Shown one piece after another: positions 1 to 10,743 of a stretch of DNA of 64,000 bases. The stretch comes from Holacanthus passer (lineage: Eukaryota; Chordata; Actinopteri; Pomacanthidae), in the NCBI GenBank assembly GCA_025331565.1, contig JAFREQ010000043.1:5155001-5219000 (forward strand), in the 5' to 3' direction. Each line of letters starts with the position of its first letter. Position 1 is the stretch's first letter. The notes under the pieces are model-generated. The model had not been told where the DNA came from, searched no databases, and saw nothing but the letters and a program-made list of their open reading frames with translations. Both the position numbers and the translations under genes were made by a program.

Positions 1-59
1 GGCATCCTTTCACACTTACTCATGACCTGCAATACTTTATCTATTCAATGTGCAATATC

Positions 60-333
60 CTGTATTTAGTATTTAATATTCCATATTTAATCCAATAGGT
101 CAAGCTCTCATTTCAGGCCCATAGTGTATATACTGGTCATATATTTCATATTTCATATCCATATTTGCAGCTGTAAATAAGCCTCGTGTTAATTTGTAAA
201 TTTCTTCTTCTTAGCCTGTTTATTTGTTCTTTTTACTATTTAACTGCTGCTATCCCCTTTGCTGCTGTGATATGTGAATTTCCCCACTGTGGGACGAATA
301 ACGATTTATCTTATTTTATCTTATCTTATACAG
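60..333 (+). repeat. 3' tail of a non-LTR retroelement (LINE-like)
   Basis: AT-rich, T-rich sequence ends in a short hairpin-like motif (CCCCACTGTGGGACGAATAA at 283-302) followed by an imperfect TTATC/TTATT repeat running to about 330. This layout, a 3' UTR, a CCCCACTGTGGG-type hairpin, AATAAA-like sequence and a TATCT microsatellite tail, is common at the 3' ends of teleost LINEs. A second copy of the same end lies at 1110-1152 in the same orientation. The left boundary is uncertain and may be off the window. The last bases, TATACAG at 327-333, look like a 3' splice site directly before MYADM-like coding sequence. Confidence 0.6.
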
Positions 334-924
334 ATCCTGGCAGCATCCATCATCTATGCCAGCTTCTTCACGTGCTCTACCTGCAGTAGACAGATCGGTG
401 CCACTGTTACTTCCTTCCTAGCCTTCGTCCTGTACGCCGTTGAGGTTGGGCTGACCCGGGCTAAACCTGGTGAGATTAGTGGATTTCTGTCCACAGTCCC
501 AGGCCTCCTCAAGGTTCTGGAGGCCTTTGTGGCCTGCATCATCTTCATCTGCTTGGACCGCAGCCAGTACTCCCGGTTTGCAGGGCTCCAGTGGTGTGTC
601 GCCGTCTACTCCATTTTCTTCATTTTCGCCCTCATTGTCATCATTTTTACCATCGGCCGCCTCCTGGCTCTCTTCCCCACGCCGTTTGATAAAGTCCTGA
701 CAGGCTGCAACGTGTTGGCAGTGTTGATGTACATGACAGCTGTGGTCATCTGGCCATTGTACAGCTTCCAGAACAACCCCAAGCCCAGCTATTGCTCAGG
801 ACTGGTTTACTGTCCATGGAATGATTTAGTGGTTATCAGTTTCATGACCTGTTTCAACCTTGTTGCTTACATTGTAGATACTGTTTATTCCTTTAGGCTG
901 GTCTTCTTCGTTAGCCGGACGTAG
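334..924 (+). CDS. myadm: MYADM-like membrane protein, 5'-truncated or last exon
   Basis: An open stretch of 196 codons ending in TAG aligns along its length with residues ~92-283 of the intact MYADM-like gene at 2729-3580. Shared blocks include SIIY..FFTC.TC, GE.SGFLST.PG, EAF.AC.IF, QWCVAVY and AVVIWPLYSF. MYADM proteins are polytopic MARVEL-domain membrane proteins linked to membrane rafts and Rac1-dependent junction control. The first MARVEL half is absent: bases 1-330 hold a retroelement tail instead, and homology starts at ATC (334), directly after TATACAG. Possible readings are a 3' exon whose 5' part is upstream of the window, or a 5'-truncated copy. The reading frame is intact and the differences from the neighbour look mostly protein-conserving, which argues against an old dead pseudogene. 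The open frame extends upstream to 274, but that part translates the repeat. AATAAA candidates lie at 1126 and 1240. Confidence 0.75.
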   Translation: MLAASIIYASFFTCSTCSRQIGATVTSFLAFVLYAVEVGLTRAKPGEISGFLSTVPGLLKVLEAFVACIIFICLDRSQYSRFAGLQWCVAVYSIFFIFALIVIIFTIGRLLALFPTPFDKVLTGCNVLAVLMYMTAVVIWPLYSFQNNPKPSYCSGLVYCPWNDLVVISFMTCFNLVAYIVDTVYSFRLVFFVSRT

Positions 925-2700
925 GTTGTAAATATGCCTCCTATTTTAGCTTTTGGATCTTTGTAATAATGATACATTCACTGAGGACATGAAGTAACAG
1001 TGGCTGTGTCTACGTTTTAACCTCAGAGAGACATAATCCCTAACTCTTCTCTTTCCCTTTTTATCCCTCCACGATTTTCATTTGATTCTTATTGATAATT
1101 ATTAATAAGTCCCCACTGAGGGACGAATAAAGGAATATTTTATCTTATCTTGTTCTCCTATTTTATATAGCATTTATAGGAACCTGTCAATCTCAGTTGT
1201 AAACTGCCTTTTCTTGTCAATCTTGTCACATGAAAGACAAATAAAATGTAATAAAAATGTGGGCTTATTGCACATGCTTACATCGTAATTAGTGTCAAAG
1301 TACAGTCAAGACTGAATGAATAGGTCAGAAATGCATGATATGTTTACTGGTTAAGTAATCCATTTAATAGTTACAGGGATACCCACCCTGTCCTTCACAA
1401 ATGATGTTTGCACAGGTGTGTCAAAGTGTGCACATCTTGAAACACACAGCAGCAACAGGTTGCACAACTCCTCTCCCGTGGAAGAAGGGAAACACGCCTC
1501 CCATCTCTAATTTCTGTTAATAGACACTGAAAACTCATTCGCTCACATTTTAAAAACGTGCAGGATGTAGAGCTGGATTTGGAATCTGTTTTTATTATAT
1601 ATTTTAGAATTTTTCAATTTATGACTGTAAATTGAGGGAACTATGGGTTTTGGGGTTTTGAACTTTGGGAACAAATCAAGACATATGAAGACATCTTCTT
1701 GGACTTTGCATTGGCATTATGTTTTTCACTTTTTTTTTGATATTTCATAGTTTACGCAGTTAGCTGATTAATCACAAATAGAATCTGCAGATTTATCTAT
1801 AATGAAAACAACTGTTAGTAACATGGGCTCCAATATTATTTTTAAAAGATTTATGTTTAAACAAACCTCTTGTCTGCCTCTTTTAACAATATGATATAAA
1901 CAAGTAAGTGGGTCGTGATTATACGTGGTTTGCTTATCTTAATGACATCTGTAATAACCGTTAAATAAGAAATCCATAACCTTTGACCAGGCATTACTGC
2001 TCTCTACAAAAAAAAACAAGCAGTGAGCAGCAGATATTATAATGATCTTGCAAACGGAATAAAGAGAAAGAACCAGAGGAGAAAGAAAAGACGGAGAAGG
2101 ATGGAGGGGAAGAGTTTTTCAACTCTTTGATGCAATGTACAAAAAAGCTGTATTCATAAAGTACCTCAATGCTACATTAGATACTCAAAAAGATAACAAT
2201 GCGGTTATGCAGATTTTAAAAAGATATAAATGCTTAACATGCATCTTCTTTAGTGCCTCATATTATTCCATAAAAACCATAAAAACAACTATCCCTCCAT
2301 CAAACTTTCCCTTATGTCCTACCCAGGAACAATAAATCAAGTGAACTCAAGAATAGACTACGAGCAATTTCCCGAGCAGTTCCTCAGGATGTGACCTACA
2401 CCCCACAATTGTGTTGGAGCAAGGCTTGTGCTGAGGACAAGGCTTGTCCTGAGGACCAGAGTCCAGGGTGTTTGTTGTATAAAACACTCCACCAGTATCG
2501 ATGGAGCGAGACAGGGGTCATAAACTGCACAGATAAGGCCGGGATGCTCTGTTTGAAGCTGCAGCACCACACTTTGAGTTTCAGTTGCAATGAACGCACC
2601 TGCTCTTGCCTACATGAATTTCTTCAACTTGGATATTTGCTGTACTAAAGGAAGCAGTGAGTAGAATCCACTGACTTTGGAAGTGAAACACACTTTTTTT
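925..2700. other. MYADM-like intergenic interval
   Basis: No coding sequence is recognisable here. The interval starts with the probable 3' UTR of the upstream MYADM-like gene, with AATAAA at 1126-1131 (inside a retroelement tail) and 1240-1245. AT-rich DNA follows. The sequence just before 2729 (a T-run, then CCTGTCCAG directly before CCATGG) looks like a 3' splice site, so a 5' non-coding exon of the next gene may lie in this interval. Confidence 0.4.
1060..1152 (+). repeat. Second LINE-like 3' tail
   Basis: CCCCACTGAGGGACGAATAA followed by AGG and an ATTTTATCTTATCTT tail repeats the element end seen at 283-330, in the same orientation. It lies about 190 bases after the stop codon of the truncated MYADM-like frame and carries an AATAAA (1126-1131). 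The left boundary is a guess. Confidence 0.55.
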
Positions 2701-2728
2701 TTTTTTGATCGACTGATCCTGTCCAGCC

Positions 2729-3580
2729 ATGGCTCTTGTGGAGTTCCGGATATTCACCCAGCCCGTGGGCATCATGCGAACAATAGTGGCCATCCTCACT
2801 TGTTTGTGTTTTAGCTTGGTGGCATCAGTGGGTCATTTTCCATCTTCCTACTGGGCATGGTGCATGTTCACCTGGTGCTTCTGCTTCTTCTTCACCTTTC
2901 TCATTCTCATCCTGGAGTTCACCACTGTCAAAACCAAATTACCTTTTTCCTGGGAAGATTCCACCGCTGCCTTCGCTATGCTGGCAAGCCTAATGTGCCT
3001 TGCCACCTCCATCATCTACCCCACCTTCTTCACCTGCACCACCTGCCACCGTGAGATCGCTGCCTCTGTGGTGTCCTGGGTATGTTTTGGGATATATACA
3101 GGCGAAGTGGTCTTTACTCGCCTTCGTCCCAGTGGGGAAACCAGCGGGTTCCTCTCCACATTGCCCGGCATTATGAAGATGATTGAGGCGTTCATCGCCT
3201 GTCTTATTTTCACCTCCCTAGAGAACAGCCAGTTCAACCCCCCAGCGCGGCAGTGGTGCGTGGCCGTCTACTGCTTGTGCTTCATCTTTGCCATCGCCAT
3301 AATTCTGCTCTGCCATGGACGGCTGACCTCTTTTTTTCCATTCCCCTTTGAAAGGCTAATGATCGTCTACAACGTTTTGGCAGCAGTGATGTATATAACA
3401 GCTATGGTGATCTGGCCACTGTATAGTTTCAACTCCAAGTACGCATCCAATGACAATCCAATTCGCTCTGAATGGGATAAACTGGTGGTGGTCACCTTCT
3501 TGACAGTCCTCAACTGTACTGTTTACATCATGGACACTATCTATTCTGTATGCATTGTGTTCTTCGTCAGCAACCAGTGA
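2729..3580 (+). CDS. myadm: MYADM-like protein (myeloid-associated differentiation marker family), complete
   Basis: Single-exon frame of 283 codons with a strong start context (GCCATGG), preceded by a splice-acceptor-like CCTGTCCAG. Family landmarks in order: FTQPVGIMR (residues ~9-17), FSLVASVG (~28-35), a WCMFTWCFCF helix (~44-53), SIIYPTFFTC (~93-102), R.SGETSGFLST.PG (~134-150), EAFIACLIF, QWCVAVY, AMVIWPLYSF and a C-terminal helix ending FFVSNQ. The length is slightly below that of mammalian MYADM (about 320 residues). Two MARVEL modules with about eight hydrophobic helices are expected, and no signal peptide is seen. In mammals the protein sits in ordered plasma-membrane domains and affects barrier function and cell spreading; its role in fish is inferred only. 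It lies 1.8 kb downstream of a truncated paralogue in the same orientation, so this is a tandem family pair. Confidence 0.93.
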   Translation: MALVEFRIFTQPVGIMRTIVAILTCLCFSLVASVGHFPSSYWAWCMFTWCFCFFFTFLILILEFTTVKTKLPFSWEDSTAAFAMLASLMCLATSIIYPTFFTCTTCHREIAASVVSWVCFGIYTGEVVFTRLRPSGETSGFLSTLPGIMKMIEAFIACLIFTSLENSQFNPPARQWCVAVYCLCFIFAIAIILLCHGRLTSFFPFPFERLMIVYNVLAAVMYITAMVIWPLYSFNSKYASNDNPIRSEWDKLVVVTFLTVLNCTVYIMDTIYSVCIVFFVSNQ

Positions 3581-4034
3581 AGCTGCTGCTCATCAAAACT
3601 CACTGAGAAAAAAAATCTGTCCTGGGTTTGAGGTAATGTGAACACAGTGGACTTGGATTTTTATCCTGTGCCAGAGCAATCCTGTAAAGTCGGAGACTTT
3701 TCTTTATAGAGATTATTTCTTGTTTTACACATAATGCAACTTATATATATTCTGCAACTGCTGCTCTAAAATATGTGTGATTACAATAATGAAATAGAAG
3801 CAGAGTTGGTTAATGATTAAAACTGTTTAATCACTGTCATAAACATGAAAAATGGCCATGTAGAACTTTGGACCCTGACACACAAAGAGTGCTCAAACAA
3901 TGCAGGTAATAATACTGAACACTTAGTAACTTAGTTTATTACATTGGGTTATGGTCAAATCATGCTTGTGAATCTATGTGTAGTTTCACCTTGATGCTTG
4001 TCATCTCTTCATTTGTGGGTGGTGCAGCTTGCTG
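3581..4034 (+). other. Probable 3' UTR and spacer of the MYADM-like gene
   Basis: AT-rich, non-coding sequence downstream of the TGA at 3578-3580. I see no canonical AATAAA close to the stop. ATTAAA-type variants occur near 3815 and could serve as the poly(A) signal. Confidence 0.35.
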
Positions 4035-4326
4035 ATTAAAGGACCGGTTTAACATTTTATTTAGATAGATATCACTCTTGCCGCAAAGTTAATGCACCTG
4101 GCTAAGAAATAGTCCAGGCTCGTCAAACCAGAAAATGTTGTTTTTACACTTCATACAGACCAGGCTAGCTGTTTCCCCCCGGTTACAGTCTTTATGCTAA
4201 GCTATGCTAACCAGCTGCAGGCCTTGTACAAACATAAGAGTGGTATTGATCTTCTCACCTAGCTTTCAACAAGAGGGCCAATAACTCCAAATTAAGAATT
4301 TCCAAAATGTCAAACTATTCCTTTAA
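4035..4326. repeat. Teleost palindromic MITE-like element, partial copy
   Basis: The sequence starts ATTAAAGGACCGGTTTAACA and ends AATGTCAAACTATTCCTTTAA. Internal blocks are AGCTGTTTCCCC..GGTTACAGTC, TTTATGCTAAGCTATGCTAA and GAGTGGTATTGATCTTCTCA. The same blocks recur in this window at about 16225, 27790, 41240, 51060 and 57365, some in the opposite orientation. I recognise it as a very common dispersed element of percomorph genomes with inverted ends (AATAGTTTGACATTTTGGG). It has no coding capacity. Confidence 0.7.
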
Positions 4327-5325
4327 TCCTAGTAGCATGAGCAACACTGTCTCAAGCTTTTTGTGATGATTTAATCGCCAGAGCAGCCAACGGAAGATGA
4401 GACAAGATGGGACAAGAAGGAACAAGAGAGAAAAAAACAAGGACAGAGGGACGGTGAGATATTATCAGACTTTGGAAGGTGTGGGAAAAGTGAACAAGAA
4501 AATCCTTTAATCATCGGGCAACTGCAGCATATGGAGTTGGATTTGTTGCAAGGTGTTATCTTTCTTTTTTCTAATTCAGCTTCTTTTCTTCCTCAGCGAT
4601 GCAGTGGACAGGGGTGGAGGGATTGAAAGTGTGACGTCAGTTAATTCTTTTCTTTTTTTTTCACCCAATTGGAAACGTCAGCCAAATCTCACTTGTAATC
4701 CTACAGGCATTGTGCTACCTGGCACACCAATCTGTGTGAGTGAACTCGGTTCAAATGGAGCAACTGAGGCGTAGAAATTTTCCCTTTCTTCTCATGTCAG
4801 TTCGTCAGAAAGCCAGACCACATTTAAATCAAAAGTCAAAAGTCTTTCAAAAGCTTTCATTTGGATTACAAAAGGAAGAAAAACGCATTAAACAGGAGAT
4901 GTGGCTCACATTTTCTCATCCAATTCAGGTGAAAAATTCTGGATGAAACTGTGTGAGGGCCATATGTATATTGGATATGTATTGTTGTTTTGTTTTGTTT
5001 TTTCGATTTGCATACGGTACATTATATGTACATGCATAATTTACACATATATCAACCATTGTAGTTTTGCATGCTTCCTGTGACTCATAACAATATTCAA
5101 AACCACTGGATGGAAAGAGGTGCTGTATGTTTAACAAACCAATGACGTTCCTCCAACTTCCTCCCATTTTATTACCTGAAGAGAAACTAATGCAAAACAC
5201 TGGTTGACAGTGACAATCATTCACTAGCATCAGCAAAGAAATTAAACTTCTGGTTCTGCATCTAAGCATTGTTTAAACTGAATAAATAATGGTTGTTAAT
5301 ATAAAGATGAAAAAGAAATTTTCTT
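4327..5325. other. Intergenic, nothing recognised
   Basis: AT-rich spacer with T-runs. Short open frames here (4553-4774 and 4925-5269) lack any protein-like composition or recognisable motif. Confidence 0.3.
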
Positions 5326-5622
5326 GGTAACACTTTACTCTAATGCCCCATATCATTTGCATATAAACATTTAATAAATGGTTTACAACACATTATAGTT
5401 ATGAGCAGCTATAAGAAGATTAATGTGCACTATGGAAACACAACAGTGTTTTACTATGCTGTCATTCATTACCTGTTTCTACAGTAGCCGCTTTTTTGGT
5501 GCTCATGTGTTAACAAAAATATTGTAAACACTTATATATGCTTACTACTACTCATAGTGTGTTCTAAAATATTGATTTAATATTTATATATTGCTTATTG
5601 ATGCTGAAGTAAAGTGTTCTCT
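5326..5622. mobile_element. MITE with terminal inverted repeats
   Basis: The left end, GGTAACACTTTACTCT at 5326, is matched near 5607-5622 by GAAGTAAAGTGTTCTC, whose reverse complement is GAGAACACTTTACTTC. The core AACACTTTACT is perfect. The interior is AT-rich (about 297 bp in total) and non-coding. The GGTAACACTTTA terminus is typical of an abundant teleost non-autonomous DNA transposon. I cannot define a target-site duplication with certainty. Confidence 0.65.
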
Positions 5623-7830
5623 AAATCTCTAAATATGCTGTTTATTTATTATTTGCTATATATTATCTTTCTTCTAACTTGTCGTCTTGACTGTCAACAG
5701 CTAGGATCAATAAACAATAAGAATATCGAACTTTCCTCAGTTTATTTAAATGATAAATAATGAATTTGCATGGCTAATTTTCTTCAATCAATTTAAATAA
5801 ATTGATAAAGTTATCAGCGACAAACATTATGCATTGCTTTCGATTTATAACATAATGCTCCTTATTAGCAAACAGCCTAACTCATTCTAAAGTTCACCTC
5901 AGGTTTCTGTTAATCCTCCAATAATAATGTGGATGCCCTTTGAGACAGTCACTGATAAGACGCTTGGAGTTGGTTGCAGTTGTGTGGTAATTATGGTCTT
6001 TTAAAATTGCGCAGTTACAAAGTTTGACCTTCAGTTGTAGCGACCAATCAGGCCAATCAGTGTAGGTTTTTAAACACCAGAGAACAAAAAGTTACTACTT
6101 CAAATCCAATCTTGTCAAAATTGGTTGGTGCTGGTTGCTGAAAAAAAATAGTAATTAGTTACAGTTACCAGTTATCTCATTAAAAAAGTAACTAGATTAA
6201 TTCCACCAATAAGTAATGTGTTACTGTGTCGAGTAACTTTTTACTCGCTGTCACTTTAAACGTCTCTTTTGAAATGCTGTCATTGTGCCTATAGCTTTCA
6301 TTTTGCTCTTGTTGTGACAGACCAGATGATTAAAAATAAATGATTAAAATCCAGCCTCGGTTGCTTGGGTGGAGTAGCTTGAATTGACTTTGGATGTGCC
6401 ATGTGAGTAACTATCTTTGCACAGGGATGTTGATTTACCAGGTTCAAAAGGTTACAGTTGCAGTTTAAGTTACATTTTACTGAAATATTCTTGTCTCTCG
6501 ACAAAAGAGAAGTAGTGAGAATATCTCAACGTGAAGAAACTTGACCAAACATATCCATGCATGTGATCAGATCCATTTTTGAGCATAAACATGAACTCCA
6601 CATCTACGCCACTGGCTTACTTTATAACACATATAGTCCCAACTCTGGTTACGTCTGAAACATTGTAAAAGTAGCTGGAAGTGAAGAGTTAGTCTTGTCA
6701 AAGGGTACAGTATTTCAAATTATAATTTACCGAGTACATAAACTGAAACCGCCCTAAAGAGCAGCTTTGCTTTTTCTCAACTTATATCCAATTACGCTAT
6801 AATTACTGTATGTAAACTGTATACTACATATAAATTGCATGTAATTATATATGTATATATATATACAGTGTGTGTATGTGGGCAGTCATTCTGTGCGTAA
6901 TCTCACACATTGACACAGAAACACCTCAGTTTAATGAAATACATGGCCCTGAAATCTGAGCAGTCTTTCAACATCCTTGTCCAGCCGCTTGCTGTGATCC
7001 AATGATAATTGTAAGCATAACAGTGTATGAGTCACTCGGACACACACACCTACTGCGTTTCCTTTTCTGTAGTCATTATCTTCTAATAAACTTCCCCTCT
7101 CGTTAGTGACCTTTGATTCAACTATGCAGCAATCAGAGGAGAACATTGTAAAAATGAATCACCACCTTATATTTGAAAAACCTGTGTGCGTGATAGATAG
7201 AGCATTTGGCCTTGGCAGAATAAATGCCAGACATCGTAAATCCATCTCACAATCCACACACGGATACCAGTCATCCTCTGGGGTAGATTACAAGGAGGAG
7301 CCAATTAAGAGGAGCGACGAGTCAGCAGTTGATGATTGAAAAATAAAATTGTTTTTTCAAAAATTGCGAATCACTGCAACCACATGAGGTCCTTGAACAT
7401 ATAGTCATACATGCGCATGAATAATATTAACCATGCAAAAGCTTTTCCACTGATAACATGAACATAACTGTCATTGTTTTGTTTCGCTTTCTTTTATTTT
7501 TAAACCCAAACACACTTTTTATAACTGGCATTAATTTGCCAGTAGTATTAAAAAAACAATATTTATTAATGTGACAACCAGTTCATGGATGGGGTTGACC
7601 ATTAAAGGCTTGATCATGTTCCAGCTAAGTGAGAATAAGTTTGTACTTTTACAGGTTGGAGTTGTAGATTTTCTTCTCCTCCTCCTCTGACATCAGCCCC
7701 ACATAAATTTCAAGCCAGTTTCTAGGAACTGAAAAATCCCGGCCCATGTCAAACCACCAATAATTCAATCAAGCTGACCCAGTTATCCATGTACAAAGAA
7801 CATGGCCCAGGTGGTGGAGCTAATGATGCT
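5623..7830. other. Intergenic, AT-rich
   Basis: No gene is recognised. A repeat at 6140-6245 is listed separately. A (TA)n/(TG)n stretch lies around 6848-6880. The open frame 7106-7339 shows no recognisable domain. Confidence 0.3.
6140..6245. repeat. GTAACTAGTTAC-type dispersed repeat
   Basis: Repeated GTAAYTAG/TTACAGTTAC/AAAGTAACTAG words and GAGTAACTTTT form a degenerate palindromic array. This is the style of a teleost MITE family built from AAGTAACTAGTTAC units. Only part of the unit is present. Confidence 0.45.
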
Positions 7831-7835
7831 AATAA

Positions 7836-7868
<33 letters not shown>

Positions 7869-8104
7869 GCGTGTGTGTGGGTTCACTTATGTCCGAATTG
7901 GGGATATACACTAGATTCAAAACCAGTTGATTCGGGACAGCCGTGCAATTGGGGACAAAAAGTGATGTCCTCAATTTGGAAAACTGTGATTTTTAGGTCA
8001 ACAGTTAAGGTTAGGGTTAGGTTAAGGTCAGGTAGTCCTTCAGGTCAGTCTCCAGGAAATGAATGTAAGTCTATGTAAATTCCCCAAAAGTGGTATAAGT
8101 GAAG

Positions 8105-8152
<48 letters not shown>
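7836..8152. repeat. Dispersed repeat bounded by two (TG)n arrays
   Basis: A (TG)n array at 7836-7879 and another at 8107-8151 flank a 230-bp block. The block holds GGTTAGGGTTAGGTTAAGG (8007-8026) and TCTCCAGGAAATGAATGTAA (8050-8069). The second word recurs with two mismatches at about 22710 in another (TG)n-bounded block, so both are copies of one family. The TTAGGG words are part of the repeat and do not mark a telomere. Confidence 0.7.
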
Positions 8153-8155
<3 letters not shown>

Positions 8156-9299
8156 GAGGCATAGATGTGAGCCATGTTGAGTGGGTGACTGCATGTTCGG
8201 TGACGCTTTAAAATGAGGGGACAAATCATACACTTTCACTTTCATTTTCCCACTCATTTTAAATGAAACCTGCCAAGAAGAGTTTTTTACAAAGCAAGAC
8301 TTTCTCCCCCAGAGTATTTTACAGGAAAGACGATATCAGACAATCTTTTCTAAACCGCTTTTTTAAGCCAGAATTACAAAATACTGAAAGCAGTTTTGAG
8401 GACAGTCTTTCACATTCTTCTCTCATTTACGCTCACCTGACGTCTGAAGAGGTTATTTCGAGCTCCTCCTCCTCCTTTTCTGCAGCCAGGGGGGTTAAAT
8501 ACAGGCTGACACTGTCACTCCTGAAAATACCAAATGTTGTCTAAATACTTAATAACATGCCTTTTTTTTTTTTTGAAAGTCCTTCCCTCATCCACCCAGA
8601 AACTACTTTAAAAAGTAGTGTCCTGACAAGGTATAATTATTATTGTCAAATTGATTTACTTTGGTAATAAAATACAGCCTTTCACTCTTTCCTAATGAAC
8701 TCCTCAGATTTGCCCCTCAGGGGAAAGTACAAAAGGGCTTTGTTAGCAGGAATATTAAGTGCTACATTTTAATCGCATAATAAGTCAGAAACATGTAAAA
8801 TTCAGCAAACATTTTAAAAGAACAGCTCTTTTATCTTGAATTGTCTCAAAATTAGTGAACAAGTTTCCAGAGGAATATTTAATCCATACTGTCTTGAAAT
8901 AGTTCTACAAACACTTGAGCCCTGTGCATGGTCGTGTACTGGTTGAAAAGCTGCATGTCGAGTCCACTGCAGTCAGCAGCTCCATCTGGAGTCTGCAGAT
9001 AAACAGCTGCGTCAACTGACTCAGGCACAATTCTAACACAAGTGAATCTATCCGACTTTCCTGATGTCACTTTATCATTTCTTGACACATTTTAATTGGC
9101 AATTGAAACAGAAAGTAAACATAATTAAGAAAATAACTGTCTTGTTAGTTGCCTCCATTAAGACAGTTATTTCCCTAAATAAAAGACATTAGAAACTACA
9201 TTAGAAAATTTAATTAAACTGGCATTAAAGGATATTGCCATGCCTATCACTAGATTTTCAAAATAAAGCGTTCTGACCAACATTTCAAGTGACTGTTTG
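8153..9299. other. Intergenic, nothing recognised
   Basis: AT-rich spacer without recognisable genes. The open frame 8263-8544 is unsupported by any motif. Confidence 0.3.
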
Positions 9300-9625
9300 G
9301 TTCACTTTAGGAAGCAAAAGTACTTGGTTAGGTTTAGGAAAAGATCATGGTTTGGATTAAAATCACTACTTGCATAAAACATAAACATAATGAACATTAA
9401 CTATTGGTTTCACACAGGAAGCAAACTCTGGTGTCCTTGTGAAAGTCCTTTGTTTTACCCATCCATCCACCCTGACCTCCTTCTCTTCCTAGCTCACAGA
9501 CTTTGTCGTTCTTCATAGTACATTCATTCTTTGCCCCTGTCATTATTGCCCCCTGCTGGTACTGCACCTTCGTACATGTATACTTTTCAGGCAAGGCGAA
9601 GTGTGACCCTGACACATTTACATTT
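9300..9625. repeat. Dispersed teleost repeat (ACTTGGTTAGGTTTAGG family)
   Basis: ACTTGGTTAGGTTTAGGAAA and GATCATGGTTTGGATTAAAA at 9330-9361 open a block that continues through GTGAAAGTCCTTTGTTTTAC to the CCCCCTGCTGG motif. This order of words is familiar from a dispersed teleost repeat. The words TACTTGGTTAGGTTTAG recur at 46856-46872. The block is non-coding. Confidence 0.55.
9547..9560 (-). promoter_or_regulatory. CTCF-like motif inside a repeat
   Basis: TTGCCCCCTGCTGG, read on the minus strand as CCAGCAGGGGGCAA, fits the CTCF core CCASYAGRKGGCR. It lies inside the dispersed repeat at 9300-9625, 2.3 kb upstream of the nearest sstr5 TATA box. Occupancy is unknown. Confidence 0.4.
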
Positions 9626-9910
9626 ACATATCATGACATAAACTCATAAAGGCATTCAAAGCTGACTCACCTATCAAAATAGTGTCAACAAGGTTTTCCA
9701 AACAGCCAGCTCAACTCAAATACTGCAGATTGTGGCTGAGAAGCAGAAAGAGTTGGATAGACTGAAGTGATGCGCACAGGCGACCGTGAAGTAGCTGAAT
9801 ATACAGGCACAGAGATGATGATTTCATCTTCTGACCTCAACACACAACAGCAGCCGCAGAGTCGCCACTTCGGACATCATCTCTTTTTATTATTTCTATC
9901 TCCTCCCCGC

Positions 9911-9944
9911 CACACACAAACACACACACACACACACACACACC
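9911..9944. repeat. (CA)n microsatellite
   Basis: An almost uninterrupted CA run. Further CA/TG runs lie at 11466-11482, 33441-33469, 33599-33626, 42572-42610, 45181-45212, 52158-52184, 53448-53504, 57977-57999, 58635-58661 and 60007-60025. Confidence 0.9.
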
Positions 9945-10743
9945 TTTCTGTCCGCCTCTTGATGATCAGATATTGATTCAGCTTGCTTGAGAGCTCCTGT
10001 TGGCCACCAGCACCACACACACATAAGTCACGCTGCCGTTATTGAGACAGCTCTCCCATCGATCCCTGCCGGCTTCTTGTCATCAGCCAGACAAAGTCGG
10101 TGACTGACACCACTCTGATACGATCTCAGTGCACATGCCCGCAGAGAGGAAGCTTGATACACTAGAAAGGCAGGAGGTGCTTGCAAACTGAAGTCAGAGT
10201 GACTCATCTGAGCAAAAGAGAGACAAAGAGCTCAGAGGAAGAACAGGACAATTTATCTCTTATTTTCAGTGTATTCCTGCAGAGTCCAAAAGCTGTCTGA
10301 TTCTCTTACATAAACTTAAACAGGCCTGAAGTGACGTAGAAGTAGAACATTTCTTTTCCAAATATTTCAATAAAAAGCATGAACCAAGACTCTGATTTGC
10401 AGACAGTATTGGGCAACACAGCACAGTAGTTTATAAAGGAGCAATTTACTGCTCAGTCTATTTTCACTGTAAAATTTTCAGCTCATTGGCGAAAGGCGCA
10501 CAAATATTTTCCCCCGACTTACAGCTAAAACTGCTTGTTTTAAAACAAAAACACAAACCTCCTGCAATTCAGCTGATGGAGTCATCCCATCCACAGCAAT
10601 ATTTGCTGTTTCACATTATGTCAGTGTGTGGTAAACACAGTGGGGATTAGCTCAGATGAAACTAACTTACAGGAGTAAATTAGATCGCTGCAGCAATTAT
10701 AATAACAATGTGAGCACACTATTGGAAAGCAAGACAAAGGGCA

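Noticed and set aside
8007..8026. TTAGGG words as an interstitial telomere
   Set aside because: Only two imperfect units, and the same words recur inside the dispersed repeat copy at 22690.
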